Shown: positions 37,851 to 48,045, numbered from the stretch's first letter. The stretch: DNA of 64,000 nucleotides from Bradyrhizobium sp. CCBAU 53340 (GCF_015291645.1 NZ_CP030056.1:558001-622000), one strand, 5' to 3'. Program-made: numbers and translations. The notes: generated from the sequence alone by a model not told the origin.

Positions 37851-39115
37851 CCTAAGAAACAGCCGGATTGGCGTCGCCCGGGAGGGCCTGCAACACGAAG
37901 CCTAGCGATTTCGCCCGGCGCTGTAGGTTGGCGAGGACGCGGCTACGATATTGCTGCTCATATTGGTCGGCGCCAGGATCCTTGTAGCTCATGCCGTGCC
38001 GGAGTGTGTTGTAGAATAAAACCGCAATCTTGCGAGCCGTCGCCGTCACCGCCTCAATCGACGCCCAGCACTCCGTACAGTGCGGTCCTGACATCGAAGG
38101 TGGGGATGTTGACCTGCTTGGTCTTTACGCGCGGCTTGGCTAGGTTTCCGACCGGTCTTGCTCCTTTGGTGTTCAATGCACTGATCAGGACTTCGAGCTT
38201 GCGATCACAGTCGAGCATCTTTGCCTGATAAACGTCGTAGAGCTCCAGTGATTGAGCTAACGCGAAAACATGTTCGTGGCGGTCATTGCCTACGAGCGCT
38301 GCGCGGATCGTCTCGATCGATGAGTGGCAGCGCACGTCCCGATAGGTTGCCAGGAGGTCGGGATTGCGTTCGCCTGCAACAATGGCTCGGATAATCCGCA
38401 TGCCGGTCGCGCCGGTGATATCCGACACAACATGATGGAGCTGCAGGTTCATCTCCATCAGAGCCTTTTGCATATGTTGGATATGGGCGGCAGCATATTC
38501 CACGAGCCGCTCGCGCTGGCGTAGATAGGCTCGCAACGTTGCGATCTCGGCATCGGGTCGGAAGCTGCCCCGTAACAGGCCATAGGAGTGGAGCTGGCGT
38601 AACCAAGCGGCATCGCTGAGATCGGTTTTACGGCCAGGTACAATCTTGGCGTACCGCGCGTTGACCAGAATGACCTCAAACCCGCGCTGTTCTAGGATCT
38701 CGTAGACTGGGATCCAATAGACCCCAGTGGATTCCATCGCGACACTGGTCACGCCGCACATCTTGAACCAGTCCGCCAGTTCATGCAGGTCTTGCGTGAA
38801 TGTGCCGAATGCACGCACTGGCTTGTCGGTGCAGGCCGGGTTTACCGCGGCCATGTGCATCTTTGATCCGATATCGATAGCGGCCGCGCCGAGGTTGACC
38901 AGCTTTAGGTCCGGGCCGCGGTCGGTTGTCCTGTTAGGCATCGCAACTCCTCCGTCCGATGATGGGCTGGAGGGTCTGGGCTATGCCAATTTGTCATCTT
39001 CCTAATCGGGATCGCCGTCGAAACGGCGTCACCACTCTCCGGCCGCTACCCTCCGAGCTAAATGATAGCACAAGGCTGTTTCTATCCCGCGCAGGCGCGC
39101 CACGACGCTGGACAG
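37851..39115 (-). mobile_element. IS110-family element inserted in the IS3 element, internally deleted
   Basis: The insertion boundaries follow from the interrupted IS3 orfA. On the minus strand the A6 run ends at 39116 and the IS3 frame resumes at 37850. Inside, an IS110 transposase gene starts at 38941 and is broken by an internal deletion near 38054-38094. Confidence 0.65.
37858..38941 (-). pseudogene. IS110-family transposase with internal deletion
   Basis: The N-terminal RuvC-like DEDD domain is complete: AAAIDIGSKMHMAAVNPACT, VAMESTGVYWIPVYEILEQR, KTDLSDAAWLRQLHSYGLL. The frame then ends TALYGVLGVD and stops at 38054. The following frame resumes with VTATARKIAVLFYNTLRHGM, the extreme C-terminus of the family. 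About 100 residues of the Tnp_20 domain, including its Ser motif, are missing and the frame is shifted. It should be inactive unless helped in trans. Confidence 0.85.
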
Positions 39116-39393
39116 TTTTTTAAAATGTCGCGTTCCATCCGCAGCCGCTCGTTCTCCTGGCGCAGCAAGGCGAGTTCCGAAGCCTGGTCCGCCGACATCG
39201 GCGTCGCCTGCGTGGTGGGGCGCCACGCCGCCGATGCCGGCTCGCGCCGGAGCTTATCGACCCAGCGCCGCAGCACTGAGTCGCGCAGACCGAGCTCCTT
39301 GGCGACCGACCCGATCGAGCGGCCGCTCGACACCACCAATCCTGCCGCCTCGCGCTTGTACTCTTCAGTAAACGACCGTCGTGCACGTTCCAT
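39082..39393 (-). pseudogene. IS3-family OrfA, 3' end cut by IS110 insertion
   Basis: A 103-codon frame. The helix-turn-helix (FTEEYKREAAGLVVSSGRSI, then LRDSVLRRWVDKLRRE) and the leucine zipper region (ELALLRQENERLRMERDILK) are intact. The last residues NCPASWRACAG come from inserted IS110 end sequence. The A6 slippery run at 39116-39121 is the expected -1 frameshift site and the insertion point. Confidence 0.85.
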
Positions 39394-39487
39394 TCAACAC
39401 CTCCAGGCTCAACGAGCCTACTACAGGTGTCCACTCATTCGGGAGGAAGTTCAGCTATCAACTAATGTGACGAACTTGCGTTCCAGA

Positions 39488-39501
39488 TGACTAGCTAGTC
39501 A
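39488..39501. promoter_or_regulatory. Perfect 14-base palindrome upstream of the pectinesterase
   Basis: TGACTAGCTAGTCA, about 155 bases before the pectinesterase ATG and 35 bases outside the IS3 end. It could be a regulator site; no known box is matched. Confidence 0.3.
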
Positions 39502-39655
39502 CGTGAATCTAAAGTGCGCCACATACGCGCGGCCATGTTCGACGAGTAGCTCAGCCGGTTGGGAGAGTGGTCGCGAGCAGTGTCATTGCGCTATTCCAGG
39601 CAAGCGGATAATCAAGCCCCACCGCAAGCCAAAACAGGAGGAGATCGAGTTGAAG

Positions 39656-40630
39656 ATGGTGTTGTGCGTCGTCGCATTAATGGCAACGATTGCGAGTGTT
39701 CGCTCAGGCGATGCCGAGCAACTGAAGGTATCGTTATCTGAAAAGGGCGCGTATAGGTCAATACAAGACGCGGTAGACGCGCTACCTCAGGCTGGTGGAA
39801 GTATAGTAGTCGCGCCGGGTACCTATCGCGGAAAGGTTAGAGTGACGAAACCCAATGTCAATATCAAGGGCGCCGGTGGTGGGCCGGATGAAGCGGTGAT
39901 TGTCTACGGTGATAGCGCCGTCACTGCGGGTGGGACTGTCCGTTCCGCGACCTTAGATGCGTCGGGCGATAACTTCCGGCTCGAAAATCTGACTGTTTGG
40001 AACGACTATTCTGCCAATTCGGGCAATCCAGCATCTCAGGCAGTGGCACTTTCTGTCACCGGCGACAAGGATGTTTTTGCAAACGTCAGAATACTTGGTG
40101 CGCAAGACACATTGTTTGTCAACAAGGGGCCGAACAGGAACGCCAGTCGTCAGTTCTTCGTAAACTGCTACGTCGAAGGCCATATCGATTTTATATTTGG
40201 TAACGCCAAGGCCTACTTTAGGCAATGTGAGCTACACGGTGTTGCAAACCACGCAGTCGTCTATACCGCACAAAGCAGAGCCTTCCCGGACGAAGACAGC
40301 GCCTTTGTGTTTGATCATTGCACGCTGACAGCCGACAAGGGCGCGCGCGACATTGCTCTTGGGCGTCCATGGCGTCCCTATGCTGCGGTGATCTTCTTAT
40401 CGTCGCAGATTAATGCGCCGGTCATGGCTGAGGGGTGGGTGGAATGGGACCCGGGCAAGAGCCGCCGCTTAATGAACGCCTACTATGCTGAATACAGATC
40501 CTCCGGTACTGGTGCCGATCCTAGAGGAAGAGAAAGATATGCGCGCCAGCTAAGCGATCGGGAGGCAATGCAATGGTCGCTCCAGACATTCTTCTCGCAC
40601 GATACGAGCTGGATCCCGCAAGCGCGATAG
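39656..40630 (+). CDS. Secreted pectin methylesterase
   Basis: A 324-residue carbohydrate esterase family 8 protein that removes methyl groups from plant pectin. The ATG at 39656 (or TTG 39650, better spaced after AGGAGG-like sequence) is followed by a signal peptide, MVLCVVALMATIASVRSGDA. Family motifs appear in order: GTYRGKV, ASQAVALSV, GAQDTLFV (catalytic Asp), HIDFIFGNA (second Asp), and LGRPWRP (Arg). It is convergent with a polygalacturonase gene 210 bases away; demethylated pectin is that enzyme's substrate. This fits plant cell wall loosening during infection. No nod box or -24/-12 promoter was seen before it. Confidence 0.93.
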   Translation: MVLCVVALMATIASVRSGDAEQLKVSLSEKGAYRSIQDAVDALPQAGGSIVVAPGTYRGKVRVTKPNVNIKGAGGGPDEAVIVYGDSAVTAGGTVRSATLDASGDNFRLENLTVWNDYSANSGNPASQAVALSVTGDKDVFANVRILGAQDTLFVNKGPNRNASRQFFVNCYVEGHIDFIFGNAKAYFRQCELHGVANHAVVYTAQSRAFPDEDSAFVFDHCTLTADKGARDIALGRPWRPYAAVIFLSSQINAPVMAEGWVEWDPGKSRRLMNAYYAEYRSSGTGADPRGRERYARQLSDREAMQWSLQTFFSHDTSWIPQAR

Positions 40631-40843
40631 AACGCAGCGGGAGTGCCCGCAATAGCAGCGCGCCGGTGCCGATTAGCGACAGGCCTGCAGACGGGCTGTC
40701 TTGGCGGGCCCGAATTGGGACCATCTGTGTGGGAGCGTGAGTATCAGGAAGCACTGGTGCGAGTTGCGTACCAAGCACGGCGGGTACGAAGCTGACCGCA
40801 ACCATGCAATCCGGCTTTTACACCGGCCAATCCTTTGTGATCG

Positions 40844-42196
40844 TCAGCGATCGATTGGAGCTGCGGCCCGAGGGTCGCGCTCAATGCCACCGTTTTTGCT
40901 ACTGGTGGCTTCAGGGAACGGGCGGAAGGCAACTACGCACGGGTTCGATGCGCCGTAATGTGGAGTAGCGGCGGCACCTGGCGGAGATGGAAATACATTG
41001 ACCGCGGTCACTGTTGCATTCTCCACTTGCCAAGTTGCGCGGGGAGAAAAGCGCACATCTTCCATCGCAATATCGAGCGGATGCTGTTGATCAAAGCCTC
41101 GCATTACGAGCGTACCATCAGTCCCATAGACGTGCCTTAGGACGATCTGTTGATAAAGTGGCAAGTTATTGCCAGCGAAGGGGCCGTAGCGCGTGTCGAA
41201 GTGTATGGGCCATTTGTTATTTCTCATACATATATTCTCGTAATTAACCCGCTCAACTAAGCCGCCTCGGCTGGGATCGCTTTTAATGCGCAGACCAAAT
41301 GTCGTGCCGTCCAAGGTCAGGTTGCGAACCAGCACGTCACTGACACCGGAATTCAGTTCGCTACCAATCGACATGCCGTGCCCCCAGCCGAATTGGTTGT
41401 CTAAAATGGAAATGTGGCGTGCAGGGCCGCTTGTGCCAGCCTTGATCGCGATATTGTCGTCTCCGGTGCGGATAAAGGAGTGGATTATCGTCACATCCTC
41501 GCTTGCGGCTGGGTCTATTCCGTCGGTATTGCGGGCATCAGCGGGTGTATCAATGATGACCGCCCAGATGGTAGCACGTTCCACGTGGCTCATCGCAATG
41601 TGAAAGTTTGCTGCGTTGCGCAAGGTGATGCCATGAACAGAGACGTCCTCAGCACGGTCCATTTGGATCAATCGAGGCGCGTTTTGTTTTGCGCCCTCAC
41701 TTTGTGCACGACGGGCCAGTTGCCACCAAGTCTCAGCCGTGCCCGCCATCAAGGTCCCGCCTCCGCCGTCTATTGTACCGTATCCATAGAGACCGCCGCC
41801 TTTAGTCTTCGTGAAACTGATGAGGGGCCGACAGCCATCACCGCTCCGATCGATGTGGCCACAGCTTCCCGAGCTCTTTTGGTATGCTTTTGGGTCGGCT
41901 ACAGCCGTCAGTATCGCGCCCCCAGCGAGCCACAGTGTTGTGCCGGACTTCATTTCGATTGGACCCGAAAGGAACGGCCCTGGGCCTAGATATACGGCGG
42001 CGCTTGGGACGCAATGGTCTATGGCGGCTTGCAATCTGGCAGTGTCATTTCCACCTGACGGGTCTAGGCGCGCGCATACCCCTTTAGGCGCGGCCGGTTC
42101 GCGAACATTGCGGCGATCCTTTGCCTGAGACGCGGCGGAAAGCAGCCCGACCGCAAGTATGAAAACTGCGGCTAGGTAGCGGAAACGGGCGGCCAT
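40844..42196 (-). CDS. Secreted polygalacturonase (GH28)
   Basis: A 450-residue pectin-cleaving glycoside hydrolase family 28 protein. The ATG at 42196 gives a signal peptide (YLAAVFILAVGLLSAASQA). The four GH28 motifs are all present: NTDGIDP, TGDDNIAIKAG (catalytic Asp pair), WGHGMSIGSE (His), and LRIKSDPSRGG. It pairs functionally with the convergent pectin methylesterase. Polygalacturonase genes are known in rhizobial symbiosis regions (for example pgl in B. japonicum). No symbiosis-type promoter box was recognised upstream. Confidence 0.94.
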   Translation of the reverse strand: MAARFRYLAAVFILAVGLLSAASQAKDRRNVREPAAPKGVCARLDPSGGNDTARLQAAIDHCVPSAAVYLGPGPFLSGPIEMKSGTTLWLAGGAILTAVADPKAYQKSSGSCGHIDRSGDGCRPLISFTKTKGGGLYGYGTIDGGGGTLMAGTAETWWQLARRAQSEGAKQNAPRLIQMDRAEDVSVHGITLRNAANFHIAMSHVERATIWAVIIDTPADARNTDGIDPAASEDVTIIHSFIRTGDDNIAIKAGTSGPARHISILDNQFGWGHGMSIGSELNSGVSDVLVRNLTLDGTTFGLRIKSDPSRGGLVERVNYENICMRNNKWPIHFDTRYGPFAGNNLPLYQQIVLRHVYGTDGTLVMRGFDQQHPLDIAMEDVRFSPRATWQVENATVTAVNVFPSPPGAAATPHYGASNPCVVAFRPFPEATSSKNGGIERDPRAAAPIDR

Positions 42197-42639
42197 TGCC
42201 ACTCCATTGGTTTCATAGGCAGGCAAGTGCGGGCGGTCGCTACGGCTGTGCAAGTCTCGTAACCTGTAGATGCGGGTGCAATTGCCGCGTGGTGAAACGG
42301 ATGGCCATCCGGCGGAAGTGCGCTGGTGGAAAGCGACGACCGCAGACGTCTCCCTATTCCCGGAGTCGAACGAAATCGCTGGCGGGTCATTTAGCCATCC
42401 GAATGTACTGCTACGTCCGCATACTATGACCGTATTTGCCTTTGTCTTCCGGTCTGCCCGTCGCAGTCACCCGGAGGGTACGACCTATTTACGCAATTGG
42501 CTTGCATCGAAGTCCCTCAAGTGACCGATCAGAAAACAGCTGGGTCGCGCCCCGCGCAGCTTGTCGAATGCCCGTCTCGCGTATGCGCGTTTGTCCGAGC
42601 TTAGTAAAATTGAGTGTTTGGATGGGGCCCATTTAAATG
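42197..42639. other. Gene-free stretch upstream of the polygalacturonase
   Basis: About 440 bases with no supported gene. Presumably contains the polygalacturonase promoter; no -24/-12 or nod box was found. Confidence 0.4.
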
Positions 42640-43200
42640 ATGGATCGTAGCCACTTTGGCTTTTGAGGCGATGATCGGAGGGGCGATCCGATGGTGGAAT
42701 GGAGCCGGGCGGGAATGTAGCAGTCACGAACGAACGCGGAGATATACACGCGGTGCATCGGCACGAGTCTCCTCCTGACGATCGTGAACGAGCTCGGCAG
42801 GGTGGTGGACAAGCTCTCCATCAAAGCATTGTAGAAGCAGTCGCCCTTGTGGCGCGTCGATCGGGTACAGCCCGCAGCCGCAGGGCTCCGCACGCGATAT
42901 GTGGAACGTACTGCTCGCTCCGACCTCAATCATGGATCAGTCCGTCAGAGGCTGCTGGCGGATCGTCGTTATCACAGCACAGGGGAGTTAGCCCGCATGT
43001 GATAGCACATGGGCCGATCGACCATCTTGCGGCCGAACCGGTCGGTGATGGCGGCGCGATACAGCCGGCACTCGACAGGCGGGATATAGGTGATGTCAGC
43101 CAGCCAGAGCCGGTGTGGAGCTGTGGTGGTGAAGTCGAGCGCGATCAGGTTCGGAGCGATCGAGAGATCGTGACGAGTTACGTTGGCGCGGACAGGAGGT
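42640..43200 (-). pseudogene. IS3-family OrfB relic
   Basis: Reverse-strand pieces are APNLIALDFTTTAPHRLWLA plus DITYIPPVE near 43075-43165, then GDCFYNALMESLSTTLPSSF near 42830, then YIPARLHSTIGSPL near 42660. They are IS3 OrfB segments in order, with frame changes and deletions. It is a different element from the one at 36.9-39.5 kb. It ends about 230 bases before the nod box-like site at 43435. Confidence 0.68.
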
Positions 43201-43434
43201 TACGGCCCTAATCGCTCGAATGCGATTGCGGCGGATCAGAGCTACGGCCAGCGCCGCTCCCTGCGTCCGTAGAGCGCCTTGGACCAAACACTGCATAGCG
43301 CTGGCCATGCTCGCAATGCTGCACCACCATTTGTTCTGCCATATTTGCAAAAAGCGTGTCTTGGGGGAAAGGCAGACGCGAGCGGGTGGGAGGAGGCGTT
43401 CGCTGCATGGCCTCGATGTCAGTGCGGCCGACCA

Positions 43435-43482
43435 ATTCAGAATATGAATGCGCTCTATCAGAACAATCGATTTCACTGATGT
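43435..43482 (+). promoter_or_regulatory. Probable nod box on the plus strand
   Basis: The region fits the 48-base nod box consensus over its length, with about eight departures. It has ATTCA...TATGAATG in the left half and ATCAGAACAATCGATTTCAC in the right half, where the consensus is ATCSAAACAATCRATTTTAC. The nod box before nodA is closer to consensus. It points to the unknown gene that starts about 110 bases downstream. Confidence 0.6.
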
Positions 43483-43595
43483 CGATCAAGCCTGGTACTC
43501 AGGTCGCAGGGGCCGCATGGCGTGCGTTATACGCTGACTAGCCGTTTCACTCACGGCGCGCGTCCTGGTACAGAACCATATAACGGGTGGACGTG

Positions 43596-44207
43596 ATGAT
43601 GATGATGAACAGTACCAGAAACTCGACCTCGGCGGAACAAATCAGCATGGGAGATCAGGCCTTAACGTTGTGGTTGCCGAAACTGAGGCACTATCTGTCG
43701 TGGTGGCGACTGTTTACAAGCCCCTTACCTTCCCGGCGGCCCCACCTCGAATCGCTTGCTGACCCGCCTGATGCGGCTGACCCGAGCGATTCTCAGGAAC
43801 GTCTCAGGCAAAATATCGAAGCGCAAGTTGCGGAGATTGGCAGGTTAGTGGGCGGAGGTGAAGCGCCAGGCGAAGCAACCCGCCATCTCACTGAGTTGAC
43901 AAATCAACTCATACTCGCGCAGCTCGGGATTGTTTCCAAAGTCAAATGCGTCACTACTGAGGCGACGGATCGCTTCGCTAACCGTGCTCCGGTAGAAATG
44001 AGCGACATCTATGAGCCGGAAAGGCTCTTGAGATTGGGCCATCTTTTTGACAAAGCGGTATCGGCGTTAACTCCGAGTTTGCGGACGCAATGCCATAGAA
44101 CAGATATAGCTAAACTTATCCTCGGCCGGACATCTGAAACCAAAGTCGAGTTTAATCGTTTCATCAAGTGCGTCGCTGCGATTGCTGCCGCCGCCGAAGA
44201 GATGTGA
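43596..44207 (+). CDS. Unrecognised protein behind a probable nod box
   Basis: A frame of about 203 residues; the start is unclear because four ATG codons stand in tandem (43596-43607) after two GTG. The sequence looks coding: an N-terminal amphipathic part with LRHYLSWWRLFTSPLP, a Pro/Asp linker (ADPPDAADPSDSQ), then a helical part (NIEAQVAEIGRLVGGG, HLTELTNQLILAQLGIVSKV) and a C-terminal helix ending AAIAAAAEEM. No signal peptide, no membrane span of full length, no known domain. Its position downstream of a nod box-like site suggests flavonoid/NodD-induced expression. A secreted or regulatory role cannot be judged. Confidence 0.55.
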   Translation: MMMMNSTRNSTSAEQISMGDQALTLWLPKLRHYLSWWRLFTSPLPSRRPHLESLADPPDAADPSDSQERLRQNIEAQVAEIGRLVGGGEAPGEATRHLTELTNQLILAQLGIVSKVKCVTTEATDRFANRAPVEMSDIYEPERLLRLGHLFDKAVSALTPSLRTQCHRTDIAKLILGRTSETKVEFNRFIKCVAAIAAAAEEM

Positions 44208-45557
44208 CTGTACCTAACATCGTTTCCGAAGTAGCGCAGCCGCGATTGCTCGCGTTGTGAGGAGATGCCGATGTGCTCGGCTTTGACGTTTTCTGTTAGT
44301 CGACTGGGCAGGGCGGGTTGCAATCGCATAGTGTCGTAGCGGGCAGACAACCTTTCTGCGCTCCGGTGCTGCGCATGTTGGATCGCCGCCTCCTCCCTGG
44401 CTCTCTGGAGAATCGCTTCAGAGCGGACGGCCGTACGCCCGCTCATGGTCTATGGATCGGAAACCTCGCAGTATTGCCATCAGGAGAGAAGCAAGCGGAG
44501 AGCAAAAAAAATAAATATCCATGTCGCAAGGCAGTACAGTGCGGCGAAGCGCCATACTCCCGCTCTGAATCGGCGGCGCCAATTCACAAGTTGCGGCGCG
44601 CAACCGCTGAAGCGACGGCCGCGGACAACCTCGATCATCTCTCGATAGCTGTCAAAAGCAAAATACGAGCGATTGTTTCGAATGTACGTTATCCGCTCTT
44701 GAGGGGAAAGGCACAATTGCCAGACGTACTGCGCCTCCTCGCGCACACTGTCAGAACGTGGCTCGTGCCCACCTGAGTTGTAAGCACGCCGATCAATGGA
44801 GAGTGGCGATGGAAGTTGACGCGATCGCGTGCTCCCGATGAACGTGAATTTCTGCTGAAGCATCGAAGTGTCCCTTTCGCAATTCGGCGAATGATGCGTA
44901 CAACGTGACGTAACGAGAGAATCAAGAAGATCCTGCGCAGATCCAACGGATCAGCTGTGCGCTCTGTCCACGACCCGCGCCGATCTAAGTGTAGGTCCGA
45001 GCGAAAGGGCATTGCGAAAAGCGGGCGCTATAGTCAGGCCAACGTGGCCGGTGCTGGCTGTTGATTGCGAGATACAGCTCCCGAGGCAATGATGGTGGCC
45101 GTTGAGAACTCTCTGAGGTGCCGGCTCGTTGAACCGGGGCGGCGAGTGTGGGGCGCGGGCACGGCTGCTTACAAATGTGCTCAGTTGGTTAAGAGAGGGG
45201 TTGAATCGGACGCAGCGAGAGATTGTACGATGTGAAGCAAATGAGCAGTTCGAGACGAGACGCGCGAGGCCGCAATGGTGTTATCTTTGGGCGATGTACC
45301 GGGCATCGTGAGCCAGATCGGGCGGCTCCACAAACAGGGGCGCTGCTCGTGGTTTGGATTGGCCGTGCGGTCGATAAACCGGGATCAATGAATTGATGGT
45401 CATCGTCCGTGCAGATGGATTCAATCAGGTTACGATGGCCCACTAAGCAACCGTTCGAGCCATACCCTCTCGGTAGCACTCGAAGTCGTCGACTTGCGAC
45501 CTACAAACGTTATAGCACACCGTGTCCACCTAAGCCGACCTACCTTGAGAGGATATC
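44208..45557. other. Long gene-poor stretch
   Basis: No gene I can support firmly. The best candidate is a minus frame at 44480-44863 (127 codons) with a helical middle (FAFDSYREMIEVVRG) and a C-terminal hydrophobic segment (ALYCLATWIFIFFALRLLLS), which could be a small membrane protein. It lacks a clear ribosome binding site and family. Other frames look like shadows. Confidence 0.35.
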
Positions 45558-45857
45558 ATGCGTCGAAGGCAGCTCAACTCATCTTGCTGGAGCGACAGAT
45601 TCAAGTACTATATGCTAACGGTTAGTATTGTTGCCGCGCTAAACTCGTTGTCATTCATGTACGCCAAAGCCGGCGGGCCTCTACCCACGGAACAGGAAAA
45701 GCAGGCGTGTATCGCCGACGTCTTTCGGCTCTGTAGCGCGGCCATACCTGATGCGAACGCAATCACTTCGTGTCTGAAGTCAAACGTGGCCGGTGTGAGT
45801 GCGGAATGCCGCTTGGTTCTGTCAACCCGCGAGCGGCCGAGTGGTGTATCAAAGTGA
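45558..45857 (+). CDS. Small exported cysteine-motif protein
   Basis: A 99-residue protein from ATG 45558, with GAGAGG five bases upstream. The N-terminal hydrophobic stretch YYMLTVSIVAALNSLSFMYA, ending before KAGGPLP, looks like a signal peptide or anchor. The mature part has the pattern QACIADVFRLCSAAIPDANA, ITSCLKSN, SAECRLVL: four Cys in a spacing (C-x6-C...C-x9-C) seen in short secreted proteins of rhizobia and relatives. Function unknown; the Cys probably form disulfides in the periplasm. Isolated gene. Confidence 0.65.
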   Translation: MRRRQLNSSCWSDRFKYYMLTVSIVAALNSLSFMYAKAGGPLPTEQEKQACIADVFRLCSAAIPDANAITSCLKSNVAGVSAECRLVLSTRERPSGVSK

Positions 45858-46329
45858 GCCGGCGATCATATAGATTGTCGTACGGTGTTGGCGCTGGCTG
45901 ACACTAAGTAGCGCGGTCGGTTACGTCCGGCGTTCGACGCACGGTGAGCAGCGTGTCCAGGAGATGTACGTGGCGTCGGATTGCAAGCGAGTATCCAGCC
46001 TAAGGGGCCTGATGTATCGTCGAAGTAAAGGCGCCTGGCGGAGCGAATTCATTGAACCAGTGTGGTCGGGTGCTAGATGAGCAGAGTCGCTAAGTGGTTA
46101 GTCAAGGTGGGCCGCCACACGAAAGCATCAGATGAGCAACGGTGTGAGCTGTCGCTGGCGCACCGTGGTGTAGATGATCGGTTGAACTGCGCCTCTGCCT
46201 TGAAAGCGGTCTATCTTACGAGAAGCATCCGGCGGAGTCTGCGTGTGATTTGCTCGTGCCTTAGTGGCCCGGTAAGCTGAAGCGTGAACCTGTGCTTTCA
46301 AACGATCCCCCGGTTGCAGTCAAGGGTGA
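45858..46329. other. Gap before the nifA stop
   Basis: About 470 bases without a recognisable gene. A short plus frame at 46077-46280 has no family likeness. Confidence 0.4.
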
Positions 46330-48045
46330 TTATAAGTGCTTTAGCTCGACTCCGTGTTTTTTGAGTGCGTAGCCTATTTGGCGCGACGTCAGTTTGAGTA
46401 GCCGTGCTGCTTTCGCCTGTACCCAGCCCGCCCTTTCCATGGCCGCGATAAGGTGCTCGCGATCAATTATTCGCTCACCTCTCGTAACCTGCAGGTGCGA
46501 GAGCGTGGTTCCGTGAGCGGGTTCGGATGAAGCATCGCATGGCCCCGTATGCGGCAGCGGTTGTGACGGCATCGATAGCGGCTGCTTACTCTTCCAAAGT
46601 CGAGCGGAGAAGCAACCATCGGATTTGCAGGCGAAATCGCGACTGTTAATCGCTGGACCGGCCGCCATGGTGGCAGTCCGCTGAACGCAATTGTGAAGCT
46701 CCCTAATATTGCCGGGAAATTCGCAACTTTTCAATACGTCGAACGCGCTTGGTTCGAAAGTCAACGAGCGCTCGTTTTCGGAGTTGAACGTGCGAAGAAA
46801 TTCAGTAGCGAGCAACGGAATATCGTCGCGGCGCTCACACAATGGTGGGACAAGCAAAGGGATGACGCTCAGACGGTAGTAGAGATCCGCGCGAAATTGT
46901 GTCTGCGAAACGGCGACCTCTAGATCCTTGTTAGTCGCTGCTATGAGTCGAACGTCAACTCTTATCGTGTGTGTACCGCCGACTCTCTCAAATTCCTGCT
47001 GTTGTAGCACTCGCAGCAGCTTCGCTTGAAAAGAAGGTGAGATTTCACCAATCTCGTCGAGAAACAGCGTGCCTTTGTCAGCCAGCTCGAAGCGCCCTTT
47101 GCGCGAATTGATGGCTCCGGTAAAGGCGCCCTTCTCGTGTCCAAACAGCTCAGATTCCAAAATAGTCTCCGATAATGCCGCACAGTTTAGTTTGACGAAT
47201 GGGCGGTTGGCTCGGGGCGATAGGTCGTGGATCGCTTGTGCAGCAACCTCTTTTCCGCTACCGGACTCGCCTCGCAAGAGTATCGTTGCATTTGATTTAG
47301 CGACCACATTGATCTTGCGGAGGAGCTTGCGCAGGGCCGGGCTGCGACCAACTACGCCAGGTAGCGTTAGGTTGCGGTCCGCTTCGGCTTGATCATCCTG
47401 CGGCAACGTTGTCTGGTTGCCATCGGTCGCAAGAGGCGGCTCGCTGTCATCGTGGGCCGTGGAGAGGTATGACCTCAGAAAGTGGCCGAGCATGTTCGCG
47501 ATAGCGAGGAGAAGGGTCACGTGTGAATTGGGATCTAACGATGGGGACCCGTCCCGGAACAGCTCGGCCGAGAGCACCCCGACGGTCGTGCTCTCGACAG
47601 CGATTGGAACGGCGATGAACGACAATCGACTATGTGCCGTGGCGTCAGATGAACCTGAATCGCTTGTGGTCTGGGAATTGTTCGGTTGCGTAGGGGTTAT
47701 TATAAGGGGTGTGGCCGTATTGAGCACGCGCTCGACAGCTCCTTGCGGCAGGCGGAGTCGAAAACGCTGATCGCTCCCTTCAGTCCAGCCCGCGCCCACG
47801 GCAATCGCCGGAGCGTTGTGACCGGCATGCAGACAGACCACACAATGTTGCATCTGAAGCTGAGACTGTATTAACGCGACGACGGCCTCCAGCCGAAGCT
47901 CGAGCCGAAAGGGCGCGGCGAGTTGTTCCGCTATGCGCAGCAGGATCTCAGGCACTTTCGGGTGTGCCCATTGAGCGTCGCTGCGAGAGGCCTCCGCTCC
48001 CGGTGACTTGAACTGTGATGTTGAAGACAAAATGTCGCTAGTCAT
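46330..48045 (-). CDS. nifA: Nif-specific transcriptional activator NifA
   Basis: Sigma-54-dependent activator of nif and fix promoters, 571 residues from ATG 48045. An N-terminal GAF domain (about 25-185) is followed by the AAA+ domain: [13 protein letters not shown]alker [14 protein letters not shown] (sigma-54 contact GAFTGA), and [11 protein letters not shown]alker B. The end of this domain and linker carries Cys in C-x11-C-x19-C-x4-C, the metal-binding motif of oxygen-sensitive rhizobial NifA. A C-terminal helix-turn-helix ([20 protein letters not shown]) binds TGT-N10-ACA. Unlike in B. japonicum, fixR is not upstream; a -24/-12 promoter is. Confidence 0.97.
   Translation of the reverse strand: MTSDILSSTSQFKSPGAEASRSDAQWAHPKVPEILLRIAEQLAAPFRLELRLEAVVALIQSQLQMQHCVVCLHAGHNAPAIAVGAGWTEGSDQRFRLRLPQGAVERVLNTATPLIITPTQPNNSQTTSDSGSSDATAHSRLSFIAVPIAVESTTVGVLSAELFRDGSPSLDPNSHVTLLLAIANMLGHFLRSYLSTAHDDSEPPLATDGNQTTLPQDDQAEADRNLTLPGVVGRSPALRKLLRKINVVAKSNATILLRGESGSGKEVAAQAIHDLSPRANRPFVKLNCAALSETILESELFGHEKGAFTGAINSRKGRFELADKGTLFLDEIGEISPSFQAKLLRVLQQQEFERVGGTHTIRVDVRLIAATNKDLEVAVSQTQFRADLYYRLSVIPLLVPPLCERRDDIPLLATEFLRTFNSENERSLTFEPSAFDVLKSCEFPGNIRELHNCVQRTATMAAGPAINSRDFACKSDGCFSARLWKSKQPLSMPSQPLPHTGPCDASSEPAHGTTLSHLQVTRGERIIDREHLIAAMERAGWVQAKAARLLKLTSRQIGYALKKHGVELKHL

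Larger units (their letters stand above)
36931..39453 (-). mobile_element. IS3-family element interrupted by an IS110-family element
   Basis: Imperfect terminal inverted repeats are readable. Left is TGATCTTCCCCCGATAAAGT at 36931 and on; right, on the minus strand from 39453, is TGAACTTCCTCCCGAATGAG. Both continue to GTGGAC. Inside are orfA (39082-39393) and orfB (36958-37818). Between the A6 frameshift run of orfA (39116-39121) and its continuation KSIAIFAGTRT just before 37850 lies an IS110 element. No target duplication is evident at the outer ends. Confidence 0.8.

Noticed and set aside
39540..39580. tRNA D-arm-like sequence (GTAGCTCAGCCGGTTGG)
   Set aside because: No matching acceptor stem or T-arm within tRNA distance. 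Similar short D-arm or T-arm look-alikes occur at about 42285-42370, 45180 and 46090 and are equally incomplete.
40637..40650. Hairpin GCGGG-AGTG-CCCGC after the pectinesterase
   Set aside because: Short stem without a following T-run, so not strong enough to call a terminator.
44480..44863. Minus-strand frame with C-terminal hydrophobic segment
   Set aside because: No family, no clear ribosome binding site, and an overlapping frame of similar length on the other strand; kept only as a mention in the gap entry.
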